Of a stretch of DNA of 61,020 nt, positions 33,518 through 42,612 are shown piece after piece (position 1 is the first letter of the stretch; every line of letters begins with the position of its first letter). Below the pieces are notes generated by a model. It was not told where the DNA came from. It saw only the letters and a list, made by a program, of their open reading frames with translations, and ran no database searches. Both the position numbers and the translations under genes were made by a program. This stretch comes from Clostridia bacterium (GTDB lineage: Bacteria > Bacillota > Clostridia > Oscillospirales > CAG-272): assembly GCA_017387685.1 (NCBI GenBank), contig JAFOEU010000036.1, positions 1 through 61,020 of the forward strand. The letters run 5' to 3'.

Positions 33518-34780
33518 TCAGTTGCTGACCTTGAAATTCAGCTCGACGGACGAGGTGCCCTTGAGTGATGAATTTACAACAGAGATAAAGGTTTTTCCGC
33601 GGTTTATGGTAAGCTTTTCGCCGCCTATACCCGTGATCACGAGCTCTGCGGTATCATTTGCGCGGCTCCATCTGATCGGAACGTATCTGCCGTCAGATAT
33701 GTAATAGCCCTCGCCGCTGCCCGTGGTCTGGACGTTAAGTCTGCCCTCGGTATCGCCTGCGATATTATTGGTCTGCGCAAAAAGTATAATTACGTTGCGG
33801 AAATTCAACTGTTCGCCGTTTTCAGCGTCAAGGTGCGGAACGTCGCCGTGCTGATAACGGTAATAATTTCCCGTAGAGCTGCTGTATACAAGCTGTACCT
33901 GCTGATAGAGCGAATACTTGAGTATAACGTGCGTTGCCGCACCGCCCGAGAGATACATCTGCTTGCCTTCCTCGATAAAGTTGAAGGCATTACCCGTGTT
34001 GCTTGCGATCGAAAAGGCATTCGTCGCCGCAAGATCGGTGATTCCCTTGCCCGTTACCATGAGCGAATGCTCGTAGCCGTCGCTCTTGTAGCGTTCAACG
34101 TCTCTGTAAAAGCCCTGAAGCGCATAGCGGTCGTTCACTCCGTCAACGTAGTTAAGACCGAGCTTTGAGATGATCTCATACCCCTGCGGACTTCCGCCCG
34201 CGCCGACCATCAGACTTCCGAACGCCTGCGAAAGGCTGACCATATAAGGTCTTGTCGAACGGATCGGACCGTAGATATCAAGCGTACCCTTTCCGTCATC
34301 GCCGAGATAATCGTTCGTAATTCCAACAAGGCGCGAAATTCCGCCCTCGACCATCGTCTCGATCAGTATATCCATCTTCGATATACCGCTTTGAGGCGCA
34401 GCGATGCTTACGTTATCAAATATCAACGAGATCGGACGGACGCCCGAAACATTCTTTGTGTTGCGAAGACCTGTCAAAGGATCAACGTAGGTAATGATCT
34501 GTCCCTGTTCATCGGTTTCGGGAGCCTTTGTCGTTTCCTCCGGGGGAAGAGTTCCCGTATCGACAGGAGCTGACGTACCATCGGGAAGAGTTTCATCGGG
34601 ACTAAGCTCGACGGTCGTTTCGTCCGTAGCTATAGTCTCTGCATCCGTTTCATCAGGGGAAGTTATATCTTCACCGAGACCGTAAATATAATCGCATCCG
34701 ACCGTGCAGAAAAGCAAAGTCGACAGCAAAAGCAGCGTCAAGATCCGCATAATGCGGGAATCCTTTTTGTGCCTCTTCAT
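33518..34780 (-). CDS. DUF3048 (YerB-like) lipoprotein
   Basis: 420 residues from ATG 34780, just after the preceding stop; a TTG further up is unlikely. Lipoprotein signal with lipobox CTVGC, then a Pro/Thr/Glu-rich linker (~30-95). The first conserved domain starts at PLTGLRNTKNVSGVRPISLI with GPIRSTRPYMVSLSQAFGS and GGSPQGYEII; the second ends with VPIRWSRANDTAELVITG. YerB-type proteins are surface lipoproteins of unknown biochemical role in Bacillota. Co-transcribed with the 98-residue protein upstream. Confidence 0.88.
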   Translation of the reverse strand: MKRHKKDSRIMRILTLLLLSTLLFCTVGCDYIYGLGEDITSPDETDAETIATDETTVELSPDETLPDGTSAPVDTGTLPPEETTKAPETDEQGQIITYVDPLTGLRNTKNVSGVRPISLIFDNVSIAAPQSGISKMDILIETMVEGGISRLVGITNDYLGDDGKGTLDIYGPIRSTRPYMVSLSQAFGSLMVGAGGSPQGYEIISKLGLNYVDGVNDRYALQGFYRDVERYKSDGYEHSLMVTGKGITDLAATNAFSIASNTGNAFNFIEEGKQMYLSGGAATHVILKYSLYQQVQLVYSSSTGNYYRYQHGDVPHLDAENGEQLNFRNVIILFAQTNNIAGDTEGRLNVQTTGSGEGYYISDGRYVPIRWSRANDTAELVITGIGGEKLTINRGKTFISVVNSSLKGTSSVELNFKVSN

Positions 34781-34781
34781 A

Positions 34782-35078
34782 TTACGCTCTGTTAGCTCTT
34801 TCAAGCCAGATCATACCGATGGAAAGCGCATTCGAAAGGCCTTCTTTTTCGCCCTGCTTGATGATCTTGCCGGGGTCCTTGGAATCAACGACCTGAATGA
34901 AAATCTTTTCGGGCAGATCGTATCCGCGCTCTTTCTTATAAGACATTATCTCAAGGATCAGGAAGCACTTCTCGCTCTTGTCACCGTAGCAGATCGTGTG
35001 ACCTTCGCGGACGAGGGGCTGTTCCATATAACTGAGATACTTACCCTCGACGGGGGCAAATTTTTCTTCGTTTGCCAT
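34782..35078 (-). CDS. Small conserved-looking protein of unknown function
   Basis: 98 residues with GGAGG before the ATG. The sequence is balanced and beta-like (GKYLSYMEQPLVREGHTICYG, EKCFLILEIMSYKKERG, KIFIQVVDSKDPGKII) and lacks signal or membrane segments. The start has a well-formed promoter. It is the first gene of a two-gene unit with the DUF3048 lipoprotein (two bases apart). No family recognised. Confidence 0.75.
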   Translation of the reverse strand: MANEEKFAPVEGKYLSYMEQPLVREGHTICYGDKSEKCFLILEIMSYKKERGYDLPEKIFIQVVDSKDPGKIIKQGEKEGLSNALSIGMIWLERANRA

Positions 35079-35128
35079 CTGTTACCTCCAAATTGAGTAT
35101 TTGCCGATAAATCGGCATAATATATTAT

Positions 35129-35157
35129 ATTTTACCACATTTTAATTGAAAAGTCAA
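35129..35157 (-). promoter_or_regulatory. Promoter of the small protein-DUF3048 unit
   Basis: TTGACT (35152-35157), 17 bases, TAAAAT (35129-35134), minus strand. A small hairpin TGCCGA/TCGGCA (35102-35117) is in the leader. Confidence 0.85.
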
Positions 35158-35185
35158 TCATATTTCGGATTTTCTTTGATTTTTC

Positions 35186-36337
35186 TCAAAATTTATTATC
35201 AATTTTTATGACTTGCGGGCTTTGGCGGTGAAAGAAGCCCACGTCTACCGGATAATTCATTGCCAAGGTGTAAAGCGCATCGAATTTCAGACAAAGCTCG
35301 GCTTGCCTTTTACTTTCCGCATCATCGGGTATTCTCGACGGCTTGGATATTACGTTTATCCCCCGAACGTCGGAAAGGAATTTGAGTCCTTCGAACTTTG
35401 CACCAAGAAAATTGACGTACGGTGCGCGCCTTCTCAGATCCTCGAGTGTAACGCCCATCATACCAAATATCACGGCGCGGCGCAGGCGGGCGTCGGTATA
35501 TCTCTTCGTTGCCGCAAACCCGAGCATTTCCTCAAGCGTTCCCGCGCATTTTGCCGCCGCAGCAAGCCTTTCGGCAACACCTCCGCCACATTCCGCGCAA
35601 GCGGAAACCGATTTTATATCCGCAGTGCGCCAGAAAAAGAGTATCGAGCTTTCGACCTTCTTCATCAGCGTGATCTGCCCCTCATCGAGAGCTTCGCGGA
35701 TCGCGTATTTTGAATCCTCAGGGAGCTGTTCCTCGTTGTATGCCTCAAAATTTCCCTCAAGAATCGCGCGTCTTATCTCGGTCGCCGACGGGAACGCGCC
35801 GTTTTGTGCATCCTCATGATATCCCGCGCCCTCTCGTTTTATTGTTACAAAATTCATATCGGGCGCGAACCTCTTCCCCGCCTTCAGATACTCAATTCCG
35901 AGGATGTCGTTTGACTTCAGGTCACCGAGCGAAGCAAAATAATCCGCCGCCGTACCTATGCTTTTGTCCTCGGATGGTGTAAAGCTCTCCGCCCTCTTCG
36001 CAAGCTCGCGAAGGACGTTAATATCGCCCGACTCCGAGCCGAATGCGATCGTATCAACGCCGAGCCGCGCGAGAATGTCCACACCCGCAGAGGCAAAGAA
36101 CTCCGCGCTTCCCATCGAATACGGAAAAGGCAGCTCAAAAACCACGTCAGCGCCCGCGGATACCGCAGATGCCGAGCGCAGCTGTTTCGGCATTATCGCA
36201 AGGTCGCCCCTTTGCACCGCATTTCCGCTCATAAGGCAGACGATCCTCTCCGCTCCCATTTCACGCAAGCGCGAGATCATATATTTATGTCCGCCGTGAA
36301 GCGGATTGTATTCGCATATTATTCCGACGTTTTTCAT
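35186..36337 (-). CDS. tmcAL: tRNA(Met) cytidine acetate ligase (TmcAL, YlbM family)
   Basis: 383 residues. The nucleotidyltransferase N-terminus is clear: NVGIICEYNPLHGGHKYMI with the HxGH motif, then CLMSGNAVQRGDLAIM and ADVVFELPFPYSMGSAEFFA. The family makes N4-acetylcytidine at the wobble position of elongator tRNA-Met from acetate and ATP. It is divergent from acetate kinase (ackA) with 121 bases between, a sensible pairing as both handle acetate. Confidence 0.9.
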   Translation of the reverse strand: MKNVGIICEYNPLHGGHKYMISRLREMGAERIVCLMSGNAVQRGDLAIMPKQLRSASAVSAGADVVFELPFPYSMGSAEFFASAGVDILARLGVDTIAFGSESGDINVLRELAKRAESFTPSEDKSIGTAADYFASLGDLKSNDILGIEYLKAGKRFAPDMNFVTIKREGAGYHEDAQNGAFPSATEIRRAILEGNFEAYNEEQLPEDSKYAIREALDEGQITLMKKVESSILFFWRTADIKSVSACAECGGGVAERLAAAAKCAGTLEEMLGFAATKRYTDARLRRAVIFGMMGVTLEDLRRRAPYVNFLGAKFEGLKFLSDVRGINVISKPSRIPDDAESKRQAELCLKFDALYTLAMNYPVDVGFFHRQSPQVIKIDNKF

Positions 36338-36384
36338 TTTTCGGGTGAATCTCCCTATAATTTACTTAAATTTGATATTTATAC

Positions 36385-36413
36385 TTGAAATTATTTAAAA
36401 TATGTAGTATAAT
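36385..36413 (+). promoter_or_regulatory. Promoter of ackA
   Basis: TTGAAA (36385-36390), 17 bases, TATAAT (36408-36413). Confidence 0.85.
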
Positions 36414-36458
36414 ATATAGGTTAATATTATTATTTCAATTTCACGGAGGAAATTTCAA

Positions 36459-37688
36459 ATGAAACTGCTTGTTGTAAACGCAGGCTCCAGCTCCCTTAAG
36501 TATCAGCTTTTCGACACCTCTGACTATTCCGTCAAGGCAAAGGGTATCTGCGAGCGTATCGGCCAGGAAGTAGGACTTCTCGACCACAAGAATCTTGTTA
36601 AAGAGACCCGTACCCAGAAGGATCTTCCCATCGCAACTCACACAGACGCTGTCCGTATCGTAATCGACGCTCTCACCGATAAGGAAATCGGCGTTATCGC
36701 TGATATGTCCGAGATCGAGGCAGTAGGTCACAGAATCGTCCACGGCGGCTACTACTTCTCCGAGTCCATGCTCCTCACCGAAGAGGTCCTCGAGAAGCTC
36801 AAGCTCTGCTATGACTATGCACCTCTCCACACCGGCGCACACATTCAGGGTATTCAGGGATGTCTCGCAGTTATGGCAAACGTTCCCCAGGTTCTCGTAT
36901 TTGACACCGCATTCCATCAGACAATGGCTCCTGAGGCTTATATGTACGGTCTTTCCTACGATATGTACGAAAAGCACGGCATCCGTCGCTACGGCGCACA
37001 CGGTACCTCTCACCGCTACGTTGCAGGCGAGATGATCAAGCTCCTCGGCGGCAAGGCTGAGGGCACCAAGATCGTAACCTGCCACATCGGTAACGGTTCT
37101 TCGATCTCTGCTGTCAAGGACGGCAAGGTTATGGACACCTCTATGGGCTTCACTCCTCTTGCAGGCGTTCTTATGGGCACTCGCTGCGGCGATATCGACC
37201 CCGCTATCGTTCCCTACATTATGCAGAAGGAAAATATGACCGCTGACGAGGTTGCTTCCTATATGAACAAGAAGTGCGGCTACATCGGTCTTACCAAGGG
37301 CTTCTCTTCCGACTCCCGTGACCTCGAGGCTGCGATTGCTAACGGTCCTTCCGATCCTCACTACGAAACCTCCAAGCTCGCAGTTGATATGCTCAAGCAT
37401 CAGATCAAGAAGTTCATCGGTTCCTACACCGCTATCATGAACGGTCTTGACGCAGTAGTATTCACCGCAGGTCTCGGCGAGAACAACCCCCGCCTTCGTG
37501 AGATCGTTTGCGAGGATATGGAATACTTCGGAATCAAGATCAACAAGGAAATCAATGACGTAACTCTCCGCCAGCCCAACATCGTCAAGATCTCTACCGA
37601 CGATTCCAAGGTTGCAGTTTACGTTATTCCTACCGACGAAGAGCTCGTTATCTGCCGCGATACCGAGGCGATCGTTAAGGCTCTTTAA
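36459..37688 (+). CDS. ackA: Acetate kinase
   Basis: 409 residues, full length. Landmarks: LLVVNAGSSSLKYQLFDTS at the start, VFDTAFHQTM, VTCHIGNGSSISAVKDGK, and MGFTPLAGVLMGTRCGDIDP. Converts acetyl phosphate and ADP to acetate and ATP, the energy-yielding end of acetyl-CoA fermentation. GGAGG precedes the ATG. No phosphotransacetylase gene is adjacent in this window; it must lie elsewhere. Codon use is strongly biased, as in highly expressed genes. Confidence 0.97.
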   Translation: MKLLVVNAGSSSLKYQLFDTSDYSVKAKGICERIGQEVGLLDHKNLVKETRTQKDLPIATHTDAVRIVIDALTDKEIGVIADMSEIEAVGHRIVHGGYYFSESMLLTEEVLEKLKLCYDYAPLHTGAHIQGIQGCLAVMANVPQVLVFDTAFHQTMAPEAYMYGLSYDMYEKHGIRRYGAHGTSHRYVAGEMIKLLGGKAEGTKIVTCHIGNGSSISAVKDGKVMDTSMGFTPLAGVLMGTRCGDIDPAIVPYIMQKENMTADEVASYMNKKCGYIGLTKGFSSDSRDLEAAIANGPSDPHYETSKLAVDMLKHQIKKFIGSYTAIMNGLDAVVFTAGLGENNPRLREIVCEDMEYFGIKINKEINDVTLRQPNIVKISTDDSKVAVYVIPTDEELVICRDTEAIVKAL

Positions 37689-37704
37689 TCAATATTACAT
37701 AAAT

Positions 37705-37740
37705 AATACCGACGCCCTATGTGGACGTCGGTATTATTTT
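37705..37740. terminator. Bidirectional terminator between ackA and the ATPase gene
   Basis: AATACCGACG (37705-37714) and CGTCGGTATT (37726-37735) with an 11-base loop, then ATTTTAT. Works for ackA and for the minus-strand spoIIIA unit. Confidence 0.85.
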
Positions 37741-37758
37741 ATCATAAATTCGGCTGAC

Positions 37759-38793
37759 TTACAAGTCCCCGCGCGCGATTTTTGCGCAAAGTTCTGCGGA
37801 ATATGCTTCTTTTTCCTCAAAATCCATAGCGGACACGAATATTTCCTCGAGCTTCATATGCGCCGCGCCCGCTTCGAAGAAGAGTATTTTCGCCTCGTCA
37901 AGCGCGCCGTCGGCAAGTAAGCGGAGTTTATCAACCCTATCCATCCGAGTCAAAAAGACGCGTCTGTCAACAAAATCCGAGATATCTACCGCATTTTCCC
38001 CTGCTTCGGTTATACTCTTACACACCACCGCTACACCGTCAGCCAGTATCGAGGTGATCCTTTCGGCAAGAATCGGATCGGGTGCCATCCTGCAAGAGCC
38101 GACCGCACGAAAAAGCGCATCCATATACAGGTATGAACACCCGTACCCTCGCACATCGGTAACACAGAGTATGTGCCGTGCGTCTTCTGCAAAGGTATCA
38201 AAGCTTCTGACTCCCTTCATACCGATAGCTGACAAAGGCGTCCGAAGTTTCGGAAGAGGTTTAAGATTGACTGCAATTTTTGCACATTCCTCTGCGATCG
38301 CGGCAGTGTCAACGCATTCGGCAACAAGTGCATCAGCTAACCTTGTAAGCGAACCGTAAGCCGAAAGCGCGCGATATGCCGACGAGTAGGCTTTTTTCTT
38401 TTTCTCACCTAAATCTCCGATCTCGTGCCGCCGCTCACGCAATATTCGCGAGTCCCAGAACCGCCCGAGATCAAGAATGTTGTCAACGCAGCCCGGGGAG
38501 ATCACGTCCTCCGCGTGCGGTGCAGTTCCGTCAAGGACCGCAAAGCTGTCACCGCATCGCTCGGCGAATATTCCGTCAAGGGAATCGGGATCGGACGAGC
38601 AATAATAGTATTCAACGCTGTATCCTACGCCCTCTGCCGCCTCTGCCAGCTCGCGCATCAACCGCGATTTACCCGTCCCGGGTCCCCCTTTGATTATGTA
38701 GCATCGACGTGCCCTCTCGCGGAATATTTCAGAGAAGTACGAGAGAAAGCCGCGCTCTGTGTTCGAAGCTGCAAAATAACTCTTTTCGCTCAC
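37759..38793 (-). CDS. P-loop ATPase at the end of the spoIIIA operon (PRK06851-like)
   Basis: 344 residues. Walker A is IIKGGPGTGKSRLMREL near residue 35. The rest holds YYCSSDPDSLDGIF and AHAEDVISPGC, and a second, degenerate half. It resembles a family of uncharacterised ATPases found in spore formers (PRK06851 type), assigned here by memory of the motifs. Its start overlaps the stop of spoIIIAH by four bases, so it is coupled to the sporulation operon. A role in mother-cell sporulation is inferred from this position. Confidence 0.75.
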   Translation of the reverse strand: MSEKSYFAASNTERGFLSYFSEIFRERARRCYIIKGGPGTGKSRLMRELAEAAEGVGYSVEYYYCSSDPDSLDGIFAERCGDSFAVLDGTAPHAEDVISPGCVDNILDLGRFWDSRILRERRHEIGDLGEKKKKAYSSAYRALSAYGSLTRLADALVAECVDTAAIAEECAKIAVNLKPLPKLRTPLSAIGMKGVRSFDTFAEDARHILCVTDVRGYGCSYLYMDALFRAVGSCRMAPDPILAERITSILADGVAVVCKSITEAGENAVDISDFVDRRVFLTRMDRVDKLRLLADGALDEAKILFFEAGAAHMKLEEIFVSAMDFEEKEAYSAELCAKIARGDL

Positions 38794-39347
38794 TTTTCGA
38801 TAATGACCGTCTTATCGGGGGTTATTCCCGTCTGCTCGTAGACGATGGTATTGATCTGTGCGATCTGCGCAGGAGTCAGCGCGGTTTCAGCAACGTCAAC
38901 AACAACGCTGATGCCGTTATCCGAAATGACCGCAACACACTGCGCAAAGCCCTTTGACATAACGAGAGTTTCGACGTTTGCCTCGGCTTCCATATCCTCC
39001 GCCATCTTTGCGATATCCGCAAGCGCGGTAGCCTTGACCTCTTCGTTCGAGTTTTCATCCTCGATCACGCTCTGAAGGACCTCCATAGCATCGTCGCGAG
39101 CCTTCTGACGGCTGAGCTGGGATGCTACAAAATAGCCGTCCTCATTGTTCGCTGCGCCGACATCCGCTGTACCCTCCGCACCGTCTGCGCCCGAAGGCAT
39201 ATCGTCGGCTTTGTCTGCGGGAACGAGCGCCCAGCCTGCCGCGGCAATCACACCTACTAAAAGTACGCTGCAGATGATAATAAGATTTCTCTTGCCGAGC
39301 TTATCAAAAAACTCCCGCATCTTCTCGCCAAATTCTTCCTTGTTCAT
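38790..39347 (-). CDS. spoIIIAH: Stage III sporulation protein AH
   Basis: 185 residues. A basic, short cytoplasmic N-terminus, one membrane segment (IIICSVLLVGVIAAAGWAL, ~22-42), then an Ala/Asp/Glu-rich extracytoplasmic part with the ring-building YscJ/FliF-like domain (VLQSVIEDENSNEEVKATAL, FAQCVAVISDNGISVVVDV). It forms the mother-cell channel ring that contacts SpoIIQ in the forespore. The intermembrane linker is long. 66 bases after spoIIIAG. Confidence 0.92.
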   Translation of the reverse strand: MNKEEFGEKMREFFDKLGKRNLIIICSVLLVGVIAAAGWALVPADKADDMPSGADGAEGTADVGAANNEDGYFVASQLSRQKARDDAMEVLQSVIEDENSNEEVKATALADIAKMAEDMEAEANVETLVMSKGFAQCVAVISDNGISVVVDVAETALTPAQIAQINTIVYEQTGITPDKTVIIEK

Positions 39348-39413
39348 TGTTTTCCCTCCGTGAATCTGATTTGGTTTGTGTTATAACTTATTCCCGAGCT
39401 TGGACAAATATTC

Positions 39414-39893
39414 CTACCCGGCTTCGGTAATATAAATTTTATTTGCACCAACACCGAAAGCGGCGCATAAAAGCTCGGTCAGCTCGGCGCGCACTCGCTC
39501 ACTTCCGCCTCCTCGACAAGTAACACCTATTCCCGCCACCCTCGGTGCAGATACCGAGACCGCGCAAAGCTGTGCCCCCGTTCCGGCACCGAGCTTTACG
39601 TGCTCGAAGCTCTGTGTATTACCCGTAACCGTCTTGTCTGTTGCATAGACCTGCTCAAATCCGCCGTCAAGAGTCAGAGTGACCGTCACATCCGACACAC
39701 CCTTTACACTCTCGCATAGCTTCACCGCTTGTCTCTCGAGGTAAGCGCAATACGCTTCTATTTCCGCCGTATCGGATAAGGACGCCGCCTCCGGGCGCGT
39801 TCCGCCAAAACTTCCCCACAAAAGAAGCAACAGACCTGCCGCCGCACCGAGGATCGCGTAGACCGTCGCGCGGTTCTTTTTTTCATTCATCAA
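39414..39893 (-). CDS. spoIIIAG: Stage III sporulation protein AG
   Basis: 159 residues. One membrane segment near 10-28 (VYAILGAAAGLLLLLWGSFG), then the ring-building domain with VSDVTVTLTLDGGFEQVYA and VAGIGVTCRGGGSERVRAEL, typical of the family. Part of the SpoIIIA-SpoIIQ feeding-tube complex. Start overlaps the end of spoIIIAF by four bases. Confidence 0.92.
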   Translation of the reverse strand: MMNEKKNRATVYAILGAAAGLLLLLWGSFGGTRPEAASLSDTAEIEAYCAYLERQAVKLCESVKGVSDVTVTLTLDGGFEQVYATDKTVTGNTQSFEHVKLGAGTGAQLCAVSVSAPRVAGIGVTCRGGGSERVRAELTELLCAAFGVGANKIYITEAG

Positions 39894-40363
39894 GGTTTTC
39901 CTCCCACAATTTCACATTCTGCATCCGTGTATTCCGCAATCAAGCTCTCTATCTCACGCGGATCGGTCAAGAGAGCCGTTCCCGAAAGCCAAACTGTCAC
40001 AGTATCGAGCGACACACCCGTTTCCGTCACGTCGACCGATGCCGTCACCGCGATCTTATCACCGTCGAGGTCAAAAGATTTGCACACCAATTCTTCAATT
40101 CTTTCTTCTATCATCCTCTCACTTTCCTCCGCAAGCAGATCCGAAGCCGCCTCGCCCGAGGGAATCTCGGCTTTGGAAATCAGAGATTCAAATGCGCTAT
40201 CATCTATCCTCTCTCCGGCTGACTTCAGCATACCGCCCATTGGAGTCACAACGGCTACAAGCAAGCAAAGCGACAAACAAAAATCAAGCGCGCGCCTCAC
40301 GCCCGAGCCGTCATCGGGATAAAGCATTCCGACAAGAGTAATAGCCGCCGAAGCGCAGACCAC
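39890..40363 (-). CDS. spoIIIAF: Stage III sporulation protein AF
   Basis: 157 residues from GTG 40363; the true start may be a few codons upstream, since the frame stays open without a standard start codon to the preceding gene. Two hydrophobic segments (VVCASAAITLVGML and ALDFCLSLCLLVAVVTPM), then a soluble domain with VTETGVSLDTVTVWLSG. Membrane component of the mother-cell channel. Lies 17 bases after spoIIIAE. Confidence 0.88.
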   Translation of the reverse strand: MVCASAAITLVGMLYPDDGSGVRRALDFCLSLCLLVAVVTPMGGMLKSAGERIDDSAFESLISKAEIPSGEAASDLLAEESERMIEERIEELVCKSFDLDGDKIAVTASVDVTETGVSLDTVTVWLSGTALLTDPREIESLIAEYTDAECEIVGGKP

Positions 40364-40380
40364 TCCGATAAAATATTCAC

Positions 40381-41517
40381 CTACCCCATACTACCTCCGA
40401 TCGCGACACTGCCGACGGCAAAAATCGTCAAAGAAAATATACAAAGCAGAGATGCCATCGCCGCCGCGGCTATGATATAGCCGTAAAGCGACGCGATCTC
40501 GCGGTAAAGTCCCGCCTCCGTCTTACATCCGATAAGCTCCCCGACTGCCGCTGACATATTGAAAACGAACCTCGTCAAAAACAGCTCGATAAGCGTCGGC
40601 AACAGCACGAGCGCAACCGCGATCATCCCCGCAACCCCAACGCTACCGCGAAGAAGCTTGACCGATGCGGCGAGAGTCCGTAGAGTCTCCCCGACTGTAC
40701 CGCCGACCACGGGTATCATATTGCCCGCAACGAATTTCACCGCCCGCGCGCCCGCGCTGTCACCTGCCGAAGCAAGCACGCTTTGTGCCGAGAGCGACGC
40801 CATCAGAAGTGTTGAGCAAAGTCCGTAAACAAATGCAAGTGTCCGCTTTATCGAAGCCGTTATACCCGAAAAATTCGGTGACGATGTTCGCAGAGCATCC
40901 GAAAGCGTGAGTGCCATACATACGCTGACTGCGGGAATAACGAGTGCCGTCGTGCCGAGTTCAATCAAGTTGATCTGCAAAAGAAGTGACGCGCTTGATA
41001 CTGCCGCGCCCATCGTATTGCCGCCCGAGACATACAATACCCCCATAATTGGTATCAGCGAATTCATCAAAACCGCAAGTCTGCCAAAAAACTCCCCCGC
41101 CGCAACGATTCTGGGCAGCTGAAGTCCGACCACAGCCGCTGACGTTGAAGCTCCGATCGCAAAGGCTATTCCTTTTTTTAAATTTCCGACGCTACCCTCG
41201 GCAACCGTATGTAAAAGTGCTGACAAGATCATTATTCCGACAAGTACCCCAAACGTACCCGCCGCGCTCCCCAAGCCTCCGCAAAGCAAGCGCCATGCGG
41301 TTCCGAGTAAAAATCCCGGGGCACTCGCCTCGTTCACCGCTCCCGAAAGCTCGGCAAAATCTCCCGACAAAAAACCATCGGGCAACAAGCTTGCCACGTC
41401 CTCGGGTATCGCATCTGCGAAATCACCGTACTCCTCGGGGAGAGCAATATCCTCCGCATAAATGCAGAGAGGACATGATAAGATTAGTAATGAAATAATA
41501 AAAAACAGCGCTTTCAT
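40381..41517 (-). CDS. spoIIIAE: Stage III sporulation protein AE
   Basis: 378 residues. Signal-like N-terminus (FFIISLLILSCPLCIYA), then many membrane segments including LLLQINLIELGTTALVIPAV and the conserved ending FNMSAAVGELIGCKTEAGLY. The large polytopic subunit of the SpoIIIA channel. ATGA overlap with spoIIIAD. Confidence 0.92.
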   Translation of the reverse strand: MKALFFIISLLILSCPLCIYAEDIALPEEYGDFADAIPEDVASLLPDGFLSGDFAELSGAVNEASAPGFLLGTAWRLLCGGLGSAAGTFGVLVGIMILSALLHTVAEGSVGNLKKGIAFAIGASTSAAVVGLQLPRIVAAGEFFGRLAVLMNSLIPIMGVLYVSGGNTMGAAVSSASLLLQINLIELGTTALVIPAVSVCMALTLSDALRTSSPNFSGITASIKRTLAFVYGLCSTLLMASLSAQSVLASAGDSAGARAVKFVAGNMIPVVGGTVGETLRTLAASVKLLRGSVGVAGMIAVALVLLPTLIELFLTRFVFNMSAAVGELIGCKTEAGLYREIASLYGYIIAAAAMASLLCIFSLTIFAVGSVAIGGSMG

Positions 41518-41918
41518 ATTCCGATACCCGCAAATAGTCCGCGCACGCTTTCGATCACCGAAGAAACAAGGGGCAGAGTCAGAATAATTATCTCAAATTT
41601 AGCCGCCATTTCAAGTGACGATGCCACCGACGGCGTTCCCATATCGCGGCAAAGGTCGGATGCTAACTTCGTCATCATTGCGATCGCAAGAGCGCGCAAA
41701 AGCGTATTCGCGGCATCACCGACAAGATGAGATGCACCGATCAGTTCGGTCAGATATTCTGCGATCGGACGAGCCATTGCGCAGGCGGATATCAGCAAAA
41801 GTATACTCCCCGCCAAGGTCAGCGGAAGCTCAAATTCCCGCTTTACATAGCGCAAAAGGAACGCCGCGACCGCGCATAATAATGCCGCGCCGCAAAGCTT
41901 GTACGTATCCATACCCAT
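41514..41918 (-). CDS. spoIIIAD: Stage III sporulation protein AD
   Basis: 134 residues from ATG 41918, which overlaps the spoIIIAC stop (TGATG); a further upstream start would overlap spoIIIAC deeply and is rejected. Membrane segments near 6-25, 35-55 and the C-terminus; KFEIIILTLPLVSSVIESV is the conserved end. Small membrane subunit of the channel. Confidence 0.9.
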   Translation of the reverse strand: MGMDTYKLCGAALLCAVAAFLLRYVKREFELPLTLAGSILLLISACAMARPIAEYLTELIGASHLVGDAANTLLRALAIAMMTKLASDLCRDMGTPSVASSLEMAAKFEIIILTLPLVSSVIESVRGLFAGIGI

Positions 41919-42118
41919 CAGATTCCAAAAATTCCGCGCAGTGCTGTCAGCAGATCTCCAATCTCGCCCACAAGCATAAGAAGCACGGCAAGTATGCCCG
42001 ATACCGTCAGCCAAGTTACCTGCTCGTCTCTGCCCGTTTTTGACAGAATCTGTCCCGAGACCGCCACCAAAATACCTACTCCGAGCACCTTCAGCACCAA
42101 GGTTATATCCAAACCCAA
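41918..42118 (-). CDS. spoIIIAC: Stage III sporulation protein AC
   Basis: 66 residues, two membrane segments: VLKVLGVGILVAVSGQILSK and VSGILAVLLMLVGEIGDLL. Family length is ~65. Five bases after spoIIIAB and coupled to spoIIIAD. Confidence 0.92.
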   Translation of the reverse strand: MGLDITLVLKVLGVGILVAVSGQILSKTGRDEQVTWLTVSGILAVLLMLVGEIGDLLTALRGIFGI

Positions 42119-42123
42119 TCCCC

Positions 42124-42612
42124 CTAAATCAAAATTATTACAATCCCCGCCGCAAGACAGAGCGCGAGCACCGCCCTTCCCTTCCTCTCCCGAGGCAAGT
42201 CCCTTTTAAGCCTTTCATAAACCTCACAGAGCCCGCGAATACAAGTATCGCACCCCGCAATTTCTCCCTCGCGGTAGGACGTCCCAAGGCATAAAAGAAA
42301 TGAATCCATTATCTCGCCGCCATCCGAGTAATACGTCCCCGACTTCAATAGAGCTTGCAATGCCTGCACATCCACGCATTCCGAGTCTGCGCAACCAATG
42401 CAGACGCCGCGAAGTATATCCCCATCGCAATCTCGCATTATTTCCGTGATCGGAGCAAGATAACGGTCTATTTTGTCGCGGATAAAGCGAACGAAGGCTA
42501 TCTGTGACTCAAGTCTTTTAAGCCGCGCGGAATCCTTGCTTTTTTGTGCTGAACTCCAAAATATTGCAGAAGAAATAACAGCTACCGCTCCGACAGCTTT
42601 AAGGATAAGCAT
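42124..42612 (-). CDS. spoIIIAB: Stage III sporulation protein AB
   Basis: 162 residues, N-terminal membrane segment (AVGAVAVISSAIFWSS), a long helical middle with RLKRLESQIAFVRFIRDKID, and a hydrophobic end (VLALCLAAGIVIILI). Overlaps the end of spoIIIAA by 14 bases. Resembles type II secretion F-like proteins in its family and works with the SpoIIIAA ATPase. Confidence 0.9.
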   Translation of the reverse strand: MLILKAVGAVAVISSAIFWSSAQKSKDSARLKRLESQIAFVRFIRDKIDRYLAPITEIMRDCDGDILRGVCIGCADSECVDVQALQALLKSGTYYSDGGEIMDSFLLCLGTSYREGEIAGCDTCIRGLCEVYERLKRDLPRERKGRAVLALCLAAGIVIILI